DNA of 64,000 nucleotides from CAVPWP01 sp050789285 (GCF_050789285.1 NZ_JBOUVX010000002.1:186001-250000), one strand, 5' to 3'; positions 33,960 through 46,684 are shown, numbered from the stretch's first letter. Numbers and translations: made by a program. Notes: generated by a model from the letters alone, not told the origin.

Positions 33960-34916
33960 TCACAAGCCGGCTGAGAAATGGGGGACCTGGCGGGCTTCGA
34001 TCTCGGCCACGGCGCGCGCCCTGCCCATGACCAAGGCGCGGCGCTGATAGGCGCGTATGAAGGCTCGCAACTCGGGATCGTCAAGTTGCCTTTCGCCTCG
34101 GAGCCAGGCGCCGAAGTAGCCCTGCAGCATGGCGACCCCGCCAAGAACATAGGGCGGTTCGAAGCTGCGAAAGACTGCGGTGGCGATGAAATACAGCGGG
34201 TCGGAGCCCATGAAATACTGCCCGAATCCGTGACGGCGGCGACCGGTATAGATCGAGGTCTGCGACGACCCCATCGGGCGAAGATGCTCGAAGCGCAGAT
34301 CGGGTTCGTCCCACGACACCGCACGCCATCCCCTCTGCCGCGCCTTGTGGCAGTCGATGGCATCCCACATCACCTCGGGGATGAAGCCGCCGATATCCTC
34401 GAAGCAGGCGCGTCGGTAGAGTTTCGTCATGCCAACCGACATCTCGTCACCGCGGCGTTCGGAAACCAGTTTGCCGTTCTGGCGGACATAAGGCTTGCCG
34501 GAACAGGTCCCGATGCGCCGATCGGCTTCCATCCGCTCGATCAGGATCTCGAAGTACCGCGGCGGCAGATCCAGATCGAGGTCAAGCTTGCACAGGTACG
34601 GAAAACGGTTCTTGGGTATGGTGTCGTAGCCGGCATAGAAGGCCTCGATCACACCCGGGCCGACGGCGCGGTGTCCCCGGTCGCGCTTGGGCACGACGCG
34701 GATCCAGTCGTGACGCGTGGCATAGTCGGCAAGGATCGTCGGTGTCTCGTCGGTCGATCCGTCGTCGACGATCACCCAAAGCGCCGGCCGCAGGGTTTGC
34801 GAGATCACGCTGTCAAGGGTGTGGACCATGAAGGCCGCCTCGTTCCGACAGGGCGAAATCAGCACGTACTCGCGGCTCTCGGCGGGCCTATCAGCAGTCT
34901 TCGCAGTGTCTGGCAT
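33960..34916 (-). CDS. Glycosyltransferase family 2 protein
   Basis: The 318-residue GT-A transferase starts YVLISPCRNEAAFMVHTL and has VIVDDGSTDETPTILADYA, KLDLDLDLPPRYFEILIERM (the Asp-rich metal site DLDLD near 100), and the acceptor-side stretch DAIDCHKARQRGWRAVSWDE. It resembles the GT2 enzymes that act on exopolysaccharides or polyketide-like glycolipids. A C-terminal part to about 310 contains possible membrane-associated helices. It is convergent with the flippase gene, 3 bp apart. The acceptor is unknown. Confidence 0.9.
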   Translation of the reverse strand: MPDTAKTADRPAESREYVLISPCRNEAAFMVHTLDSVISQTLRPALWVIVDDGSTDETPTILADYATRHDWIRVVPKRDRGHRAVGPGVIEAFYAGYDTIPKNRFPYLCKLDLDLDLPPRYFEILIERMEADRRIGTCSGKPYVRQNGKLVSERRGDEMSVGMTKLYRRACFEDIGGFIPEVMWDAIDCHKARQRGWRAVSWDEPDLRFEHLRPMGSSQTSIYTGRRRHGFGQYFMGSDPLYFIATAVFRSFEPPYVLGGVAMLQGYFGAWLRGERQLDDPELRAFIRAYQRRALVMGRARAVAEIEARQVPHFSAGL

Positions 34917-35382
34917 GGGATTCCGATCGGACGTTTGACGTCTCGATTACATCACATGGACGGGCGACCGCCAGTGTTGCGATTGGCCGTGCTCAGAACA
35001 CGGGCGCCCTCGGCACCCCGGATTGGGGGCGGAAATACCCTTCGCAATGCCGACCGGGGCAGGGTGACGGCATAGCCAATCATCCAGATGCCGGAATGCG
35101 CTTGAAGACGAAACGACACCGGGCGGATGGTCTCTGACAAGGCTTTCATGCGGTGAACCGAAAGACAGAACCCCGCCCGGATTTTGGGAGGTCCTGTCCC
35201 GGAAACCGGGAAACGTATACATCTAGCCAGGGGACATTCGGTCGAAGGGCGCGAAACAGCGGTAGCGATCAGCCCTTGACATCAAGCGTCGTGGGCAGGT
35301 CCACTTGTCTGTTTCAGGTGACGCCTTTGGTCGAATCAGCTAGCGTTAACCCTTGTTAACGACTTGTTGGGTGGGGGATACG
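34917..35382. other. Intergenic region before the VPLPA-type gene
   Basis: These 466 bases carry no frame I can support. A 65-codon minus-strand frame at 34952-35149 has ordinary composition but no ribosome site. The right end contains TTGACA (35276-35281) without a good -10, and the GTTAAC repeat listed separately. Confidence 0.45.
35345..35360 (+). repeat. GTTAAC-N4-GTTAAC element upstream of the VPLPA-type gene
   Basis: Two perfect GTTAAC hexamers (each itself a palindrome) flank CCTT, ending 22 bp before the ATG at 35383. The TTAA cores are 6 bp apart, not the 7 of a standard CtrA box, so this may be another regulator site or a degenerate CtrA site. Confidence 0.5.
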
Positions 35383-36090
35383 ATGACTGGAATTTTCAAG
35401 CGCTTCCGTATGGGAGCGGCGCGTCTTGGTGCGGGTATCCTGCTAGCGATCTTGGCGGTAGCCCCGTCTGCGTCGCAAGCGACGACTTACTACGACTTCC
35501 GTTTCACTCTCAGGTATGTTGACGCCTTCTACGTCCGTGCGGCAGTTTCCGGCGATGGCCCTGATGGTTACGAACTACCTCCATTCTCTACGCTTGCAAA
35601 GTCGGATGATATCTGGGGGTTTTTGGACCCGTTTGCATACACGCCGGGTCAGGAATGGGATGTTCGGATCAAGGCTGCTGTTGCTAACGATGGCTCTGCA
35701 ATCGTCGAATGCAGGAACTCGCCAATTGAGTGCAGCGGCTTCTATGGGTTTGAGGAGGTCTTTGGCAATGTGCCGGCCGCCCGTTTCTCAAGGGATGGCA
35801 GGATCTCGCTCTGCCTAGGTGTAGACTGCACCATAAACATGTTCGGAACTGTCTCGGTTGGCGGATTCTTTGATTACGGCTGTCAAGACGGCACCTGCTT
35901 CTATGGCGGCTTTCGTGAAAATGGTCGCTACCTCGAGCACCGGGACTACCAGCTGCTCTTTGAGGTAACGTCTGTTGAGCCCGTCCCTTTGCCTGCGTCT
36001 GCCCTTCTCCTTTTGGGCGCGACTGCCGGTCTTGGCGTGGTGGCGCGACGGTCGTCCAGGAAAGGCGCAACCCGGTGGGTTGCACAATAG
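35383..36090 (+). CDS. Secreted protein with a VPLPA-CTERM-type sorting signal
   Basis: The 235-residue protein has a signal peptide (about 1-35, RFRMGAARLGAGILLAILAV, ending SASQATTYY). A beta-rich body carries several Cys pairs (about 95-190), and the C-terminal tail reads PVPLPASALLLLGATAGLG then ARRSSRKG (about residues 200-228). That three-part tail, VPLPA motif, hydrophobic helix, basic end, is the sorting signal cleaved by an exosortase (XrtD-type) in Rhodobacteraceae and linked to extracellular polysaccharide. No exosortase is in this window. GGGGGA precedes the ATG at 35383. Base composition is lower in GC than the neighbours (29 of 60 at 35581-35640). Function of the body is unknown. 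Confidence 0.85.
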   Translation: MTGIFKRFRMGAARLGAGILLAILAVAPSASQATTYYDFRFTLRYVDAFYVRAAVSGDGPDGYELPPFSTLAKSDDIWGFLDPFAYTPGQEWDVRIKAAVANDGSAIVECRNSPIECSGFYGFEEVFGNVPAARFSRDGRISLCLGVDCTINMFGTVSVGGFFDYGCQDGTCFYGGFRENGRYLEHRDYQLLFEVTSVEPVPLPASALLLLGATAGLGVVARRSSRKGATRWVAQ

Positions 36091-36489
36091 GTCGTGAACC
36101 GCGAATTTCCGGACCAACATCGCGCGCCTCATGGGGTCTGATCCGCCGATGAGCGTAGGCAGCTATATAAGGTTGCCGTGACGTTCCTGCCGCGGAGCCG
36201 TGCCCTTGGGGTGTTCTAGAGGCTCGTCATCTGTGGTGCGAAGACGAGGGCGGGCGCACCTTGCCGCGCGAAGCCCGAGCCGGGTCGACGGCACCGCAAG
36301 CGACATGGCGGTTGAGCACGGGTCCGCGGACTGCGGACGGGGGTCGGGGGTCGGTTCATACCCCAGGCGCAACGACGAAGATGGACGCAACGCGAGCAGG
36401 CCCAGGCATCGCAAGGTCGATTCACGGGTGGACGACCCGCGCCCGTACTCGCGTAAACTAGTTTAGTGGAATATTTTTTCTGGATTAAG
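36091..36489. other. Intergenic region between the VPLPA-type gene and tRNA-Leu
   Basis: About 400 bases without a supportable gene. It has an AT-rich end (about 36453-36490) with the perfect 12-bp palindrome TAAACTAGTTTA at 36454-36465, just 3' of the tRNA on its own strand. That may be the tRNA terminator region. I see no copy of the tRNA 3' end that would mark an attachment site. Confidence 0.5.
36454..36465. repeat. 12-bp perfect palindrome 3' of tRNA-Leu
   Basis: TAAACTAGTTTA is self-complementary and lies 25 bases beyond the tRNA CCA end. The bases between are T/A-rich (GAAAAAATATTCC on the minus strand). It could be part of transcription termination for the tRNA or a recombination remnant. 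Confidence 0.4.
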
Positions 36490-36576
36490 TGGTGCCCAGG
36501 AGAGGACTCGAACCTCCACGGCCGTTAAGCCACTGGTACCTGAAACCAGCGCGTCTACCAATTCCGCCACCTGGGC
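36490..36576 (-). tRNA. tRNA-Leu (anticodon CAG)
   Basis: The minus strand folds as an 87-nt type II tRNA: acceptor GCCCAGG pairs with CCTGGGC, followed by discriminator A and encoded CCA. The anticodon stem CTGGT/ACCAG encloses loop TTCAGGT, giving CAG (reads CUG). A long variable arm and T-arm GGTTCGAGTCC are present. The 5' end at 36576 follows a clean promoter 17 bases upstream. Confidence 0.97.
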
Positions 36577-36593
36577 AGGTGTCGTGGAAGCGG

Positions 36594-36622
36594 CAGATAT
36601 CTCCGCCCCGAGAGAGTGTCAA
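36594..36622 (-). promoter_or_regulatory. Sigma-70-type promoter of tRNA-Leu
   Basis: On the minus strand TTGACA (36622-36617), a 17-base spacer and TATCTG (36599-36594) precede the tRNA 5' end by 17 bases. The -35 is perfect, the -10 has four of six consensus bases, and spacing is ideal. Confidence 0.75.
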
Positions 36623-36705
36623 CGGGTTTGATGCGGCGCGGTGTTGCCTTGTTCAGCGCGCGCGGGGAAGCTATGGACGAAGCTGACCAAAGACAGGATT
36701 TCCCA

Positions 36706-37689
36706 ATGTCCCAGCTCGTGACCATTTTCGGCGGTTCAGGCTTTGTCGGGCGCTACATCGCCCGTCGCCTTGCGCGCGAGGGCTGGCGTGTCCGCGTCGC
36801 CGTGCGTCGACCGAACGAAGCCTTGTTCGTCAAGACCTATGGCGTCGTGGGGCAGGTCGAACCCGTTCTGGCGAACATCCGCGACGACACCAGCGTTGCC
36901 GCCGCGATCGCCGGTGCCGATGCCGTCGTCAACTGCGTGGGCATCCTGTCCGAGGATGGCCGGAACACGTTCGACGCCGTTCAGGCCGGCGGGGCCGAGC
37001 GTGTTGCCCGCCTGGCCGCCGAGGCGGGTATCTCGCGGTTCGTGCAGATCTCGGCCATCGGCGCCGACGCGGGAAGCGACAGCGCCTACGCGCGCTCGAA
37101 GGCGGAAGGCGAGGCAGCGGTCCTTCGCCACAGGCCGGACGCCGTGATCCTGCGGCCGTCCATCGTCTTCGGGGCCGAGGACGCCTTCTTCAACCGCTTT
37201 GCCGGGATGTCGGTGCTATCGCCCGTGCTGCCGATCGTCGGGCCCGCAACGAAGTTTCAGCCGGTCTACGTGGACGATGTCGCGCAGGCGGCCGTCATGG
37301 GCGTGCTGGGCACGGCCAAACCGGGCACCTACGAACTTGGCGGGCCCGAAGTCGCCACCTTCCGCGAGCTTATGGCCGACATGCTGGACATCGTGCGTCG
37401 CCGCAAGCTTGTGCTTGGCCTGCCGCTTTGGCTGGGGCGGGCGATGGGGGCGGCGTTCGATTTCCTCGGAGCCATCACTCTGGGCCTGATCAAGGGCCCG
37501 ATCACCCGCGACCAGGCGCGCAACCTCGGACGCGACAATGTCGTGGCGGACGGCGCCCGCGGGTTCGCCGATCTTGGCATTGCGCCGACGGCGATGGAGG
37601 TGGTGCTGCCCGATTACCTGTGGCGCTTCCGCCCCTCGGGGCAATATGCCGAGATCAAGGATTCCGCCCGCCACCTGAAGCGGGGCTAG
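36706..37689 (+). CDS. NDUFA9-like SDR protein associated with complex I
   Basis: The 327-residue extended short-chain dehydrogenase-like protein begins VTIFGGSGFVGRYIARRL (NAD(P)-binding Rossmann motif), continues GADAVVNCVGILSEDGRN, FVQISAIGADAGS, and YARSKAEGEAAVLRHRPDAV, and has the C-terminal pattern of the complex I NDUFA9 group. In bacteria its role is not firmly known; quinone biosynthesis or NADH dehydrogenase assembly is proposed for the group. I chose the ATG at 36706 with AGGA 8 bases before it. Its stop overlaps the uppP stop by 4 bases on the opposite strand. Confidence 0.88.
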   Translation: MSQLVTIFGGSGFVGRYIARRLAREGWRVRVAVRRPNEALFVKTYGVVGQVEPVLANIRDDTSVAAAIAGADAVVNCVGILSEDGRNTFDAVQAGGAERVARLAAEAGISRFVQISAIGADAGSDSAYARSKAEGEAAVLRHRPDAVILRPSIVFGAEDAFFNRFAGMSVLSPVLPIVGPATKFQPVYVDDVAQAAVMGVLGTAKPGTYELGGPEVATFRELMADMLDIVRRRKLVLGLPLWLGRAMGAAFDFLGAITLGLIKGPITRDQARNLGRDNVVADGARGFADLGIAPTAMEVVLPDYLWRFRPSGQYAEIKDSARHLKRG

Positions 37690-38489
37690 GCATAGGCGAT
37701 CCAGAGCAGGACGGCCCCAAGGACCAACCGGTAGATCACATAGGGTGTGAAGCTGACCGTTCTGAGAAGGCGCATCATCAGGCTTAGCGCCAGAAGCGCC
37801 GCGAAGAACGCAAAGACCGCCGCGATTGCCCCGTCCCGCGCCACGTCCGCATTGGCGTCCGCGACAACCTCTGCGCCGAGAAGAACGCCCGAGGCCATGA
37901 TCGTCGGAATCGACATCAGCATCGACAGCTTCGCCGCGTCGTGCCGGGCGTAGCCCAGATACCGCGCCGCCGAGATGGTGATGCCCGATCGCGACGTTCC
38001 CGGAATCAACGCCACCACCTGCCAAAGCCCCATCACCACGGCGTCCCGGATCGACCAGCGATCGGCCGTCTTTTCCACGGCGCCCTTCTGATCGGTCCAG
38101 TAAAGGACGATGCCGAAGATGATCATCGTCCAACCGATCACGGCGGTCGAACGCAGCAGATCGTCGATCCCGGTCAGATTGAAGATCAGACCGACGACGA
38201 CCACGGGGATCGTCGCGACGGCAAGACACAGCGCAAGCCACGTCTCCTGGGAATTGATCTGCCAGCGCAGCAGCCCGGGAATGCCCCGCAGGGCCTTCTT
38301 CACGTCCGCCCAGAAATACAGCACCACCGCCGCAAGGGTGCCGACATGAACCGCGACGTCGATGGTCTGACCCTGATCCTGAAGGCCGGTGAGGCTGGGC
38401 AAGAGAATCAGGTGACCCGACGATGAAATGGGCAGAAACTCGGTAAGTCCCTGAACGACCGCGACAAGAAGAAGATGAAGAAGGGACAT
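37686..38489 (-). CDS. uppP: Undecaprenyl-diphosphatase UppP/BacA
   Basis: UppP dephosphorylates undecaprenyl diphosphate so the lipid carrier can be reused for peptidoglycan and polysaccharide synthesis. The 267-residue membrane protein has the two family motifs: QGLTEFLPISSSGHLIL near the N-terminus and IPGTSRSGITISAARYLG near 160. Eight or so hydrophobic helices follow the known layout. It also confers bacitracin tolerance in other species. Its 5' side faces gltD across a 220-bp intergenic region that holds an inverted repeat. Confidence 0.96.
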   Translation of the reverse strand: MSLLHLLLVAVVQGLTEFLPISSSGHLILLPSLTGLQDQGQTIDVAVHVGTLAAVVLYFWADVKKALRGIPGLLRWQINSQETWLALCLAVATIPVVVVGLIFNLTGIDDLLRSTAVIGWTMIIFGIVLYWTDQKGAVEKTADRWSIRDAVVMGLWQVVALIPGTSRSGITISAARYLGYARHDAAKLSMLMSIPTIMASGVLLGAEVVADANADVARDGAIAAVFAFFAALLALSLMMRLLRTVSFTPYVIYRLVLGAVLLWIAYA

Positions 38490-38556
38490 CGGGCATTCCG
38501 CCGCTGCGCTGCTGGCGCCACCCTAAACCTCTGATCCTGAATGGAAAGGGGAAGAT

Positions 38557-38577
38557 TAGGTCACTATTTATGACCTA
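38557..38577. promoter_or_regulatory. Inverted repeat TAGGTCA-N7-TGACCTA between uppP and gltD
   Basis: Seven-base arms are perfect (38557-38563 and 38571-38577), with a third copy TAGGTCA at 38632-38638, 75 bases to the right. The layout suggests a dimeric regulator binding site controlling gltD, uppP or both. I cannot assign the protein; nitrogen regulators and one-component factors are the candidates by context. Confidence 0.55.
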
Positions 38578-38709
38578 TTACTTCGGCGCCGCGGCGAAAC
38601 CCATGCCCCGTCGGTGTGGGGCATCATATTTTAGGTCAGTAGATTTGCCTTTTATTTTGTTCTGGCAGGCCGTAAACAGTCGCCCTGACGACGATGCGAG
38701 GATGGGACC

Positions 38710-40143
38710 ATGGCCGAGAACCCGATGCTCAAGTTCGTGACCGTGCCGCGCGACATGCCGGAAAAGCGCGATGCCGCCGCGCGCCGGTCCGACTTCGACG
38801 AGATCTACGGCGAGTATGCGCGCGAGAAGGCGGAAGAGCAGGCGTCTCGCTGCAGCCAATGTGGCGTGCCCTATTGCCAGTCGCATTGTCCGCTGCACAA
38901 CAACATCCCCGATTGGCTGCTGCTGACCGCCGAGGGGCGGCTGCGCGAGGCCTACGAGATCAGCCAGGCCACGAACACCTTCCCCGAGATCTGCGGCCGC
39001 ATCTGCCCGCAGGACCGCCTGTGCGAAGGCAACTGCGTGATCGAGCAGTCGGGTCATGGCACCGTCACCATCGGATCGGTCGAGAAATACATCACCGACA
39101 CCGCTTGGGAGGAAGGCTGGGTCCAGCCGATCCGCCCCGCCACCGAGCGTCCCGAAAGCGTCGGAATCATCGGCGCGGGGCCCGGCGGACTGGCCGCGGC
39201 CGATAGGCTTCGCCGGGCAGGCGTGCAGGTGACGGTTTACGACCGCTACGATCGCGGCGGCGGCCTGATGACCTATGGCATCCCGGGCTTCAAGCTTGAA
39301 AAGGATGTCGTGATGAAGCGGATGGACCAGCTTCAGGACGGCGGCGTCGAGTTCGTGCTGAACTGCAACGTGGGCGAAGACATCAGCTTCGACGCGATCC
39401 GCGGCAAGCACGATTCGGTGCTGATCGCCACGGGCGTCTACAAGTCGCGCGAGTTGCAGGCGCCCGGCAGCGGCGCGGACGGCATAGTGCGGGCCATCGA
39501 CTATCTGACCGCCTCGAACCGCAAGGGATTCGGCGACGACGTTCCCGAATTCGATTCGGGCGAACTTGACGCGGACGGCAAGCGGGTCGTCGTGATCGGC
39601 GGCGGTGACACGGCCATGGACTGCGTGCGCACCGCGATCCGTCAGGGCGCCGAAAGCGTGAAATGCCTGTATCGCCGCGACCGCGCCAACATGCCGGGTT
39701 CGCAGCGCGAGGTCGCCAACGCCGAGGAAGAAGGCGTGGAATTTGTCTGGCTTTCGGCGCCCAGGGGCTTCCGCGGGGAAGAGGTCGACGGCGTGATCGT
39801 GTCGAGGATGCGCCTTGGCGCGCCCGACGCAACGGGCCGCCAGATGCCGGAAGAGATCGAGGACGCCGACTATGTCGAAGAGGCCGACATGGTCATCATG
39901 GCTCTGGGCTTCGAACCCGAAGACCTGCCCGCGCTCTGGGGGGTCGAGGGGCTGGAGGTCACCCGCTGGGGCACGATCAAGGCCGATTTCCGCACCCATG
40001 CGACAAGCCTTCCGGGCGTCTACGCCGCCGGCGACATCGTGCGCGGTGCAAGCCTTGTGGTCTGGGCGATCCGCGACGGGCGCGAGGCGGCCGACGCGAT
40101 GCTAGACTACCTCAGCGCAAGCGCGAAGGTGGCCGCCGAATGA
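38710..40143 (+). CDS. gltD: Glutamate synthase small subunit
   Basis: GltD supplies electrons from NADPH through FAD and iron-sulfur clusters to GltB, which makes glutamate from glutamine and 2-oxoglutarate. The 477 residues have the N-terminal ferredoxin-like Cys clusters (CSQCGVPYCQSHCPLHNN at about 50, then CGRICPQDRLCEGNCV near 98). The FAD site (GIIGAGPGGLAAADRLRRAG), the NADPH site (VVVIGGGDTAMDCVRTAIRQ), and the C-terminal VYAAGDIVRGASLVVWAIRD follow. The stop overlaps the GFA gene. The order gltD-GFA-gltB is unusual compared with adjacent gltB-gltD. Confidence 0.97.
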   Translation: MAENPMLKFVTVPRDMPEKRDAAARRSDFDEIYGEYAREKAEEQASRCSQCGVPYCQSHCPLHNNIPDWLLLTAEGRLREAYEISQATNTFPEICGRICPQDRLCEGNCVIEQSGHGTVTIGSVEKYITDTAWEEGWVQPIRPATERPESVGIIGAGPGGLAAADRLRRAGVQVTVYDRYDRGGGLMTYGIPGFKLEKDVVMKRMDQLQDGGVEFVLNCNVGEDISFDAIRGKHDSVLIATGVYKSRELQAPGSGADGIVRAIDYLTASNRKGFGDDVPEFDSGELDADGKRVVVIGGGDTAMDCVRTAIRQGAESVKCLYRRDRANMPGSQREVANAEEEGVEFVWLSAPRGFRGEEVDGVIVSRMRLGAPDATGRQMPEEIEDADYVEEADMVIMALGFEPEDLPALWGVEGLEVTRWGTIKADFRTHATSLPGVYAAGDIVRGASLVVWAIRDGREAADAMLDYLSASAKVAAE

Positions 40144-40589
40144 ACGGCGAACGGACCGAGGGCGCCGGCTGCCTGTGCGGCGCGGTGCGAGTCACGGTCC
40201 GGAACCGACCGGCGGCCTATGGCATCTGCCATTGCCGGATGTGCCAGCGCTGGTCCGGCTTGGTGTTTGCCGCGGTCAACTGCCCGCCCGACCGTGTCGA
40301 GATCGCGGGGGCCGACCACATCGCGACCTATCAATCCTCGGACTGGGCGGAACGTGCGTGGTGCACACGCTGCGGATCGCACCTGTGGTACCGTGTAACC
40401 TCGAAGGGCGCCCATCAGGGCGACTACGAGATGCCGATCGGGTTGTTCGACAACCCCGACGGATTCATCCTCGAGCGTGAAATCTTCATCGACCGCAAAT
40501 CTGACGCTTTCGACATTGCCGGGACCCACCCCCGCATGACCGAGGCCGAGGTCTTCGCCATCTATGGCGCCGACAGCAGTGGAGCCTGA
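40140..40589 (+). CDS. GFA-family (CENP-V/GFA domain) zinc protein
   Basis: The 149-residue protein is a single glutathione-dependent-formaldehyde-activating-type domain. Zinc-binding cysteines are visible: GCLCGAVR, then ICHCRMCQRWSG and WCTRCGSHLWYR, the spacing of the family. Enzymatic role of most members is unknown; the name comes from one formaldehyde enzyme. It overlaps gltD by ATGA and ends 1 base before gltB, so it is embedded in the glutamate synthase operon. The frame is open further upstream only as a shadow of gltD. Confidence 0.9.
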   Translation: MNGERTEGAGCLCGAVRVTVRNRPAAYGICHCRMCQRWSGLVFAAVNCPPDRVEIAGADHIATYQSSDWAERAWCTRCGSHLWYRVTSKGAHQGDYEMPIGLFDNPDGFILEREIFIDRKSDAFDIAGTHPRMTEAEVFAIYGADSSGA

Positions 40590-40590
40590 C

Positions 40591-45129
<4,539 letters not shown>

Positions 45130-45173
45130 TCTGCGCCCGGGTTCTTCTGGCCGAAAATACCTCTGCCGGAGGC

Positions 45174-45194
45174 ACCGGCGCCGCAGGCGCCGGT
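45174..45194 (+). terminator. Strong hairpin after gltB
   Basis: A 9-bp perfect stem (ACCGGCGCC / GGCGCCGGT) with a 3-base loop lies 45 bases past the gltB stop. It is preceded by a TTCTGGCCGAAAATACCTC block, a repeat-like motif I know from Rhodobacteraceae intergenic regions. No T-tract follows. Confidence 0.6.
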
Positions 45195-45228
45195 TCCCCT
45201 GGGTCGGCTGCGGGGATATAAGCGCGCC

Positions 45229-45966
45229 GTGGCGAAGACGACCGCGAAACCCTCGAAGGCGCGCAGGAAGAAAGCCGCGGCGCCGATGCGCCCCCTGTCG
45301 CTTCGGCAGGGCCTGCGGTGGCTTGTGCGTGGGGTCCTGGCGGTTGCGGCGGTTTTCCTGGGCCTGATCGTCCTCTTCTCTGTCCTGCGTCCGCCGACAA
45401 CCCCCTATATCCTGGCCGAGGGCTGGCGGCACGGCGGGGTCGAGCGGACCTGGGTGCCGTTCGAGGACATCGCCCCGATCATGGCGCGAACCACGGTGGC
45501 CGCGGAGGACGCGAACTTCTGCCTGCACTGGGGCTTCGACATGGCGGCGATCCGGACAGCGCTCGAGGCCGGGGCCGGGCGTGGGGCGTCGACGCTGAGC
45601 CAGCAGACCGTGAAGAACGTATTTCTGTGGCACGGCCGAAGCTGGCCCAGAAAGGCGCTCGAGGCGTTGATCACGCCCGTCGTCGAGCTGATCTGGACCA
45701 AGCGCCGCATCCTCGAGGTCTATCTCAACGTCGCCGAGTTCGACCAGGGCGTGTTCGGCGTGGACGCGGCAGCACGTCACTATTTTGGCGTTTCGGCCGC
45801 CGATCTTTCCCCGACGCAGGCCGCGCGGCTTGCGGCGGTGCTGCCGGACCCTAAGGGGCGGTCGGCCTCGCAGCCGTCGGCCTTCGTGCAGCGGCGGGCC
45901 TCGGCGATCCTTGATGGGGCCGAGACAATCCGCCGGGACGGCCGCGCGGCCTGCTTCGAGGATTGA
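45229..45966 (+). CDS. mtgA: Monofunctional peptidoglycan glycosyltransferase
   Basis: MtgA polymerises lipid II into glycan strands in the periplasm. The 245 residues have a basic cytoplasmic N-terminus (about 1-20), one membrane helix (about 35-55), and the GT51 domain: TTVAAEDANFCLHWGFD (catalytic Glu in the EDANF motif), RGASTLSQQTVKNVFLW, KRRILEVYLNVAEFDQGVFG, and AARLAAVLPDPKGRSAS. No transpeptidase domain follows, as expected. GTG start at 45229. Confidence 0.95.
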   Translation: MAKTTAKPSKARRKKAAAPMRPLSLRQGLRWLVRGVLAVAAVFLGLIVLFSVLRPPTTPYILAEGWRHGGVERTWVPFEDIAPIMARTTVAAEDANFCLHWGFDMAAIRTALEAGAGRGASTLSQQTVKNVFLWHGRSWPRKALEALITPVVELIWTKRRILEVYLNVAEFDQGVFGVDAAARHYFGVSAADLSPTQAARLAAVLPDPKGRSASQPSAFVQRRASAILDGAETIRRDGRAACFED

Positions 45967-46018
45967 ACCCGGCAGCCTTTCACGGCATTGAGGGGCCAAC
46001 CGGAGCCTGCGACACGCG

Positions 46019-46684
46019 ATGAACCGTCTCTACCACGTCCCCCTCTCGCCCTTCTGCCGAAAGGTCCGCCTGAGCCTTGCCGAAAAGCGCATCGAGGTCG
46101 ATCTCGTCGAGGAACGCTATTGGGAGCGCGACCTTGACTTCATGCGGCGCAACCCGGCCGGAAAAGTGCCGGTTCTGAAGATCGACGGCCGCACCCTGAG
46201 CGAAAGCGCGGCCATCTGCGAGTACCTCGAAGAGACCCATCCCGAGCCCTCCCTGATGCCGAAGGGCGCGGCCGAGCGTCACGAGGTGCGCCGGCTGGTC
46301 GCCTGGTTCGACGACAAGTTCCACCACGAGGTGACGTCGAAGCTGCTGTACGAGCGGGTGAACAAGAAGATCACCGGGCAGGGATACCCCGACAGCACCA
46401 ACGTGAAGGCCGGCGCCAAGGCGATCAAGTATCACCTCGACTACATGGGCTGGCTGCTTGAACAGCGGCGGTGGCTTGCCGGGGACGCCATGAGCCTTGC
46501 CGACTTCGCCGCGGCTGCGCATCTGTCGTCGCTGGACTATATCTCGGACGTCGACTGGAACCGGAGCCCGCATGTCAAGGACTGGTACGCCAAGATCAAG
46601 TCGCGGCCTGCCTTCCGCAGCATTCTGGCCGACGCCGTTCCCGGCTTTCCGCCTCCGCAGCATTATGCGGATCTGGATTTCTGA
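46019..46684 (+). CDS. Glutathione S-transferase family protein
   Basis: The 221-residue protein has the thioredoxin-like N-terminal domain (LYHVPLSPFCRKVRLSLAEK, then VPVLKIDGRTLSESAAICEY with the glutathione-binding ESAAI motif). An all-alpha C-terminal domain (about 90-220) ends with the AGDAMSLADFAAAAHLSSLD stretch typical of GST. Substrate is unknown; the serine/cysteine at SPFC is the likely reactive position. Confidence 0.9.
   Translation: MNRLYHVPLSPFCRKVRLSLAEKRIEVDLVEERYWERDLDFMRRNPAGKVPVLKIDGRTLSESAAICEYLEETHPEPSLMPKGAAERHEVRRLVAWFDDKFHHEVTSKLLYERVNKKITGQGYPDSTNVKAGAKAIKYHLDYMGWLLEQRRWLAGDAMSLADFAAAAHLSSLDYISDVDWNRSPHVKDWYAKIKSRPAFRSILADAVPGFPPPQHYADLDF

Noticed and set aside
34952..35149. 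A 65-codon minus-strand frame before the GT2 gene
   Set aside because: No ribosome site, no homologue known, and it lies in a spacer with several competing frames.
36454..36576. A possible attachment site at the tRNA-Leu 3' end
   Set aside because: No second copy of the tRNA end, no integrase and no direct repeat were seen.
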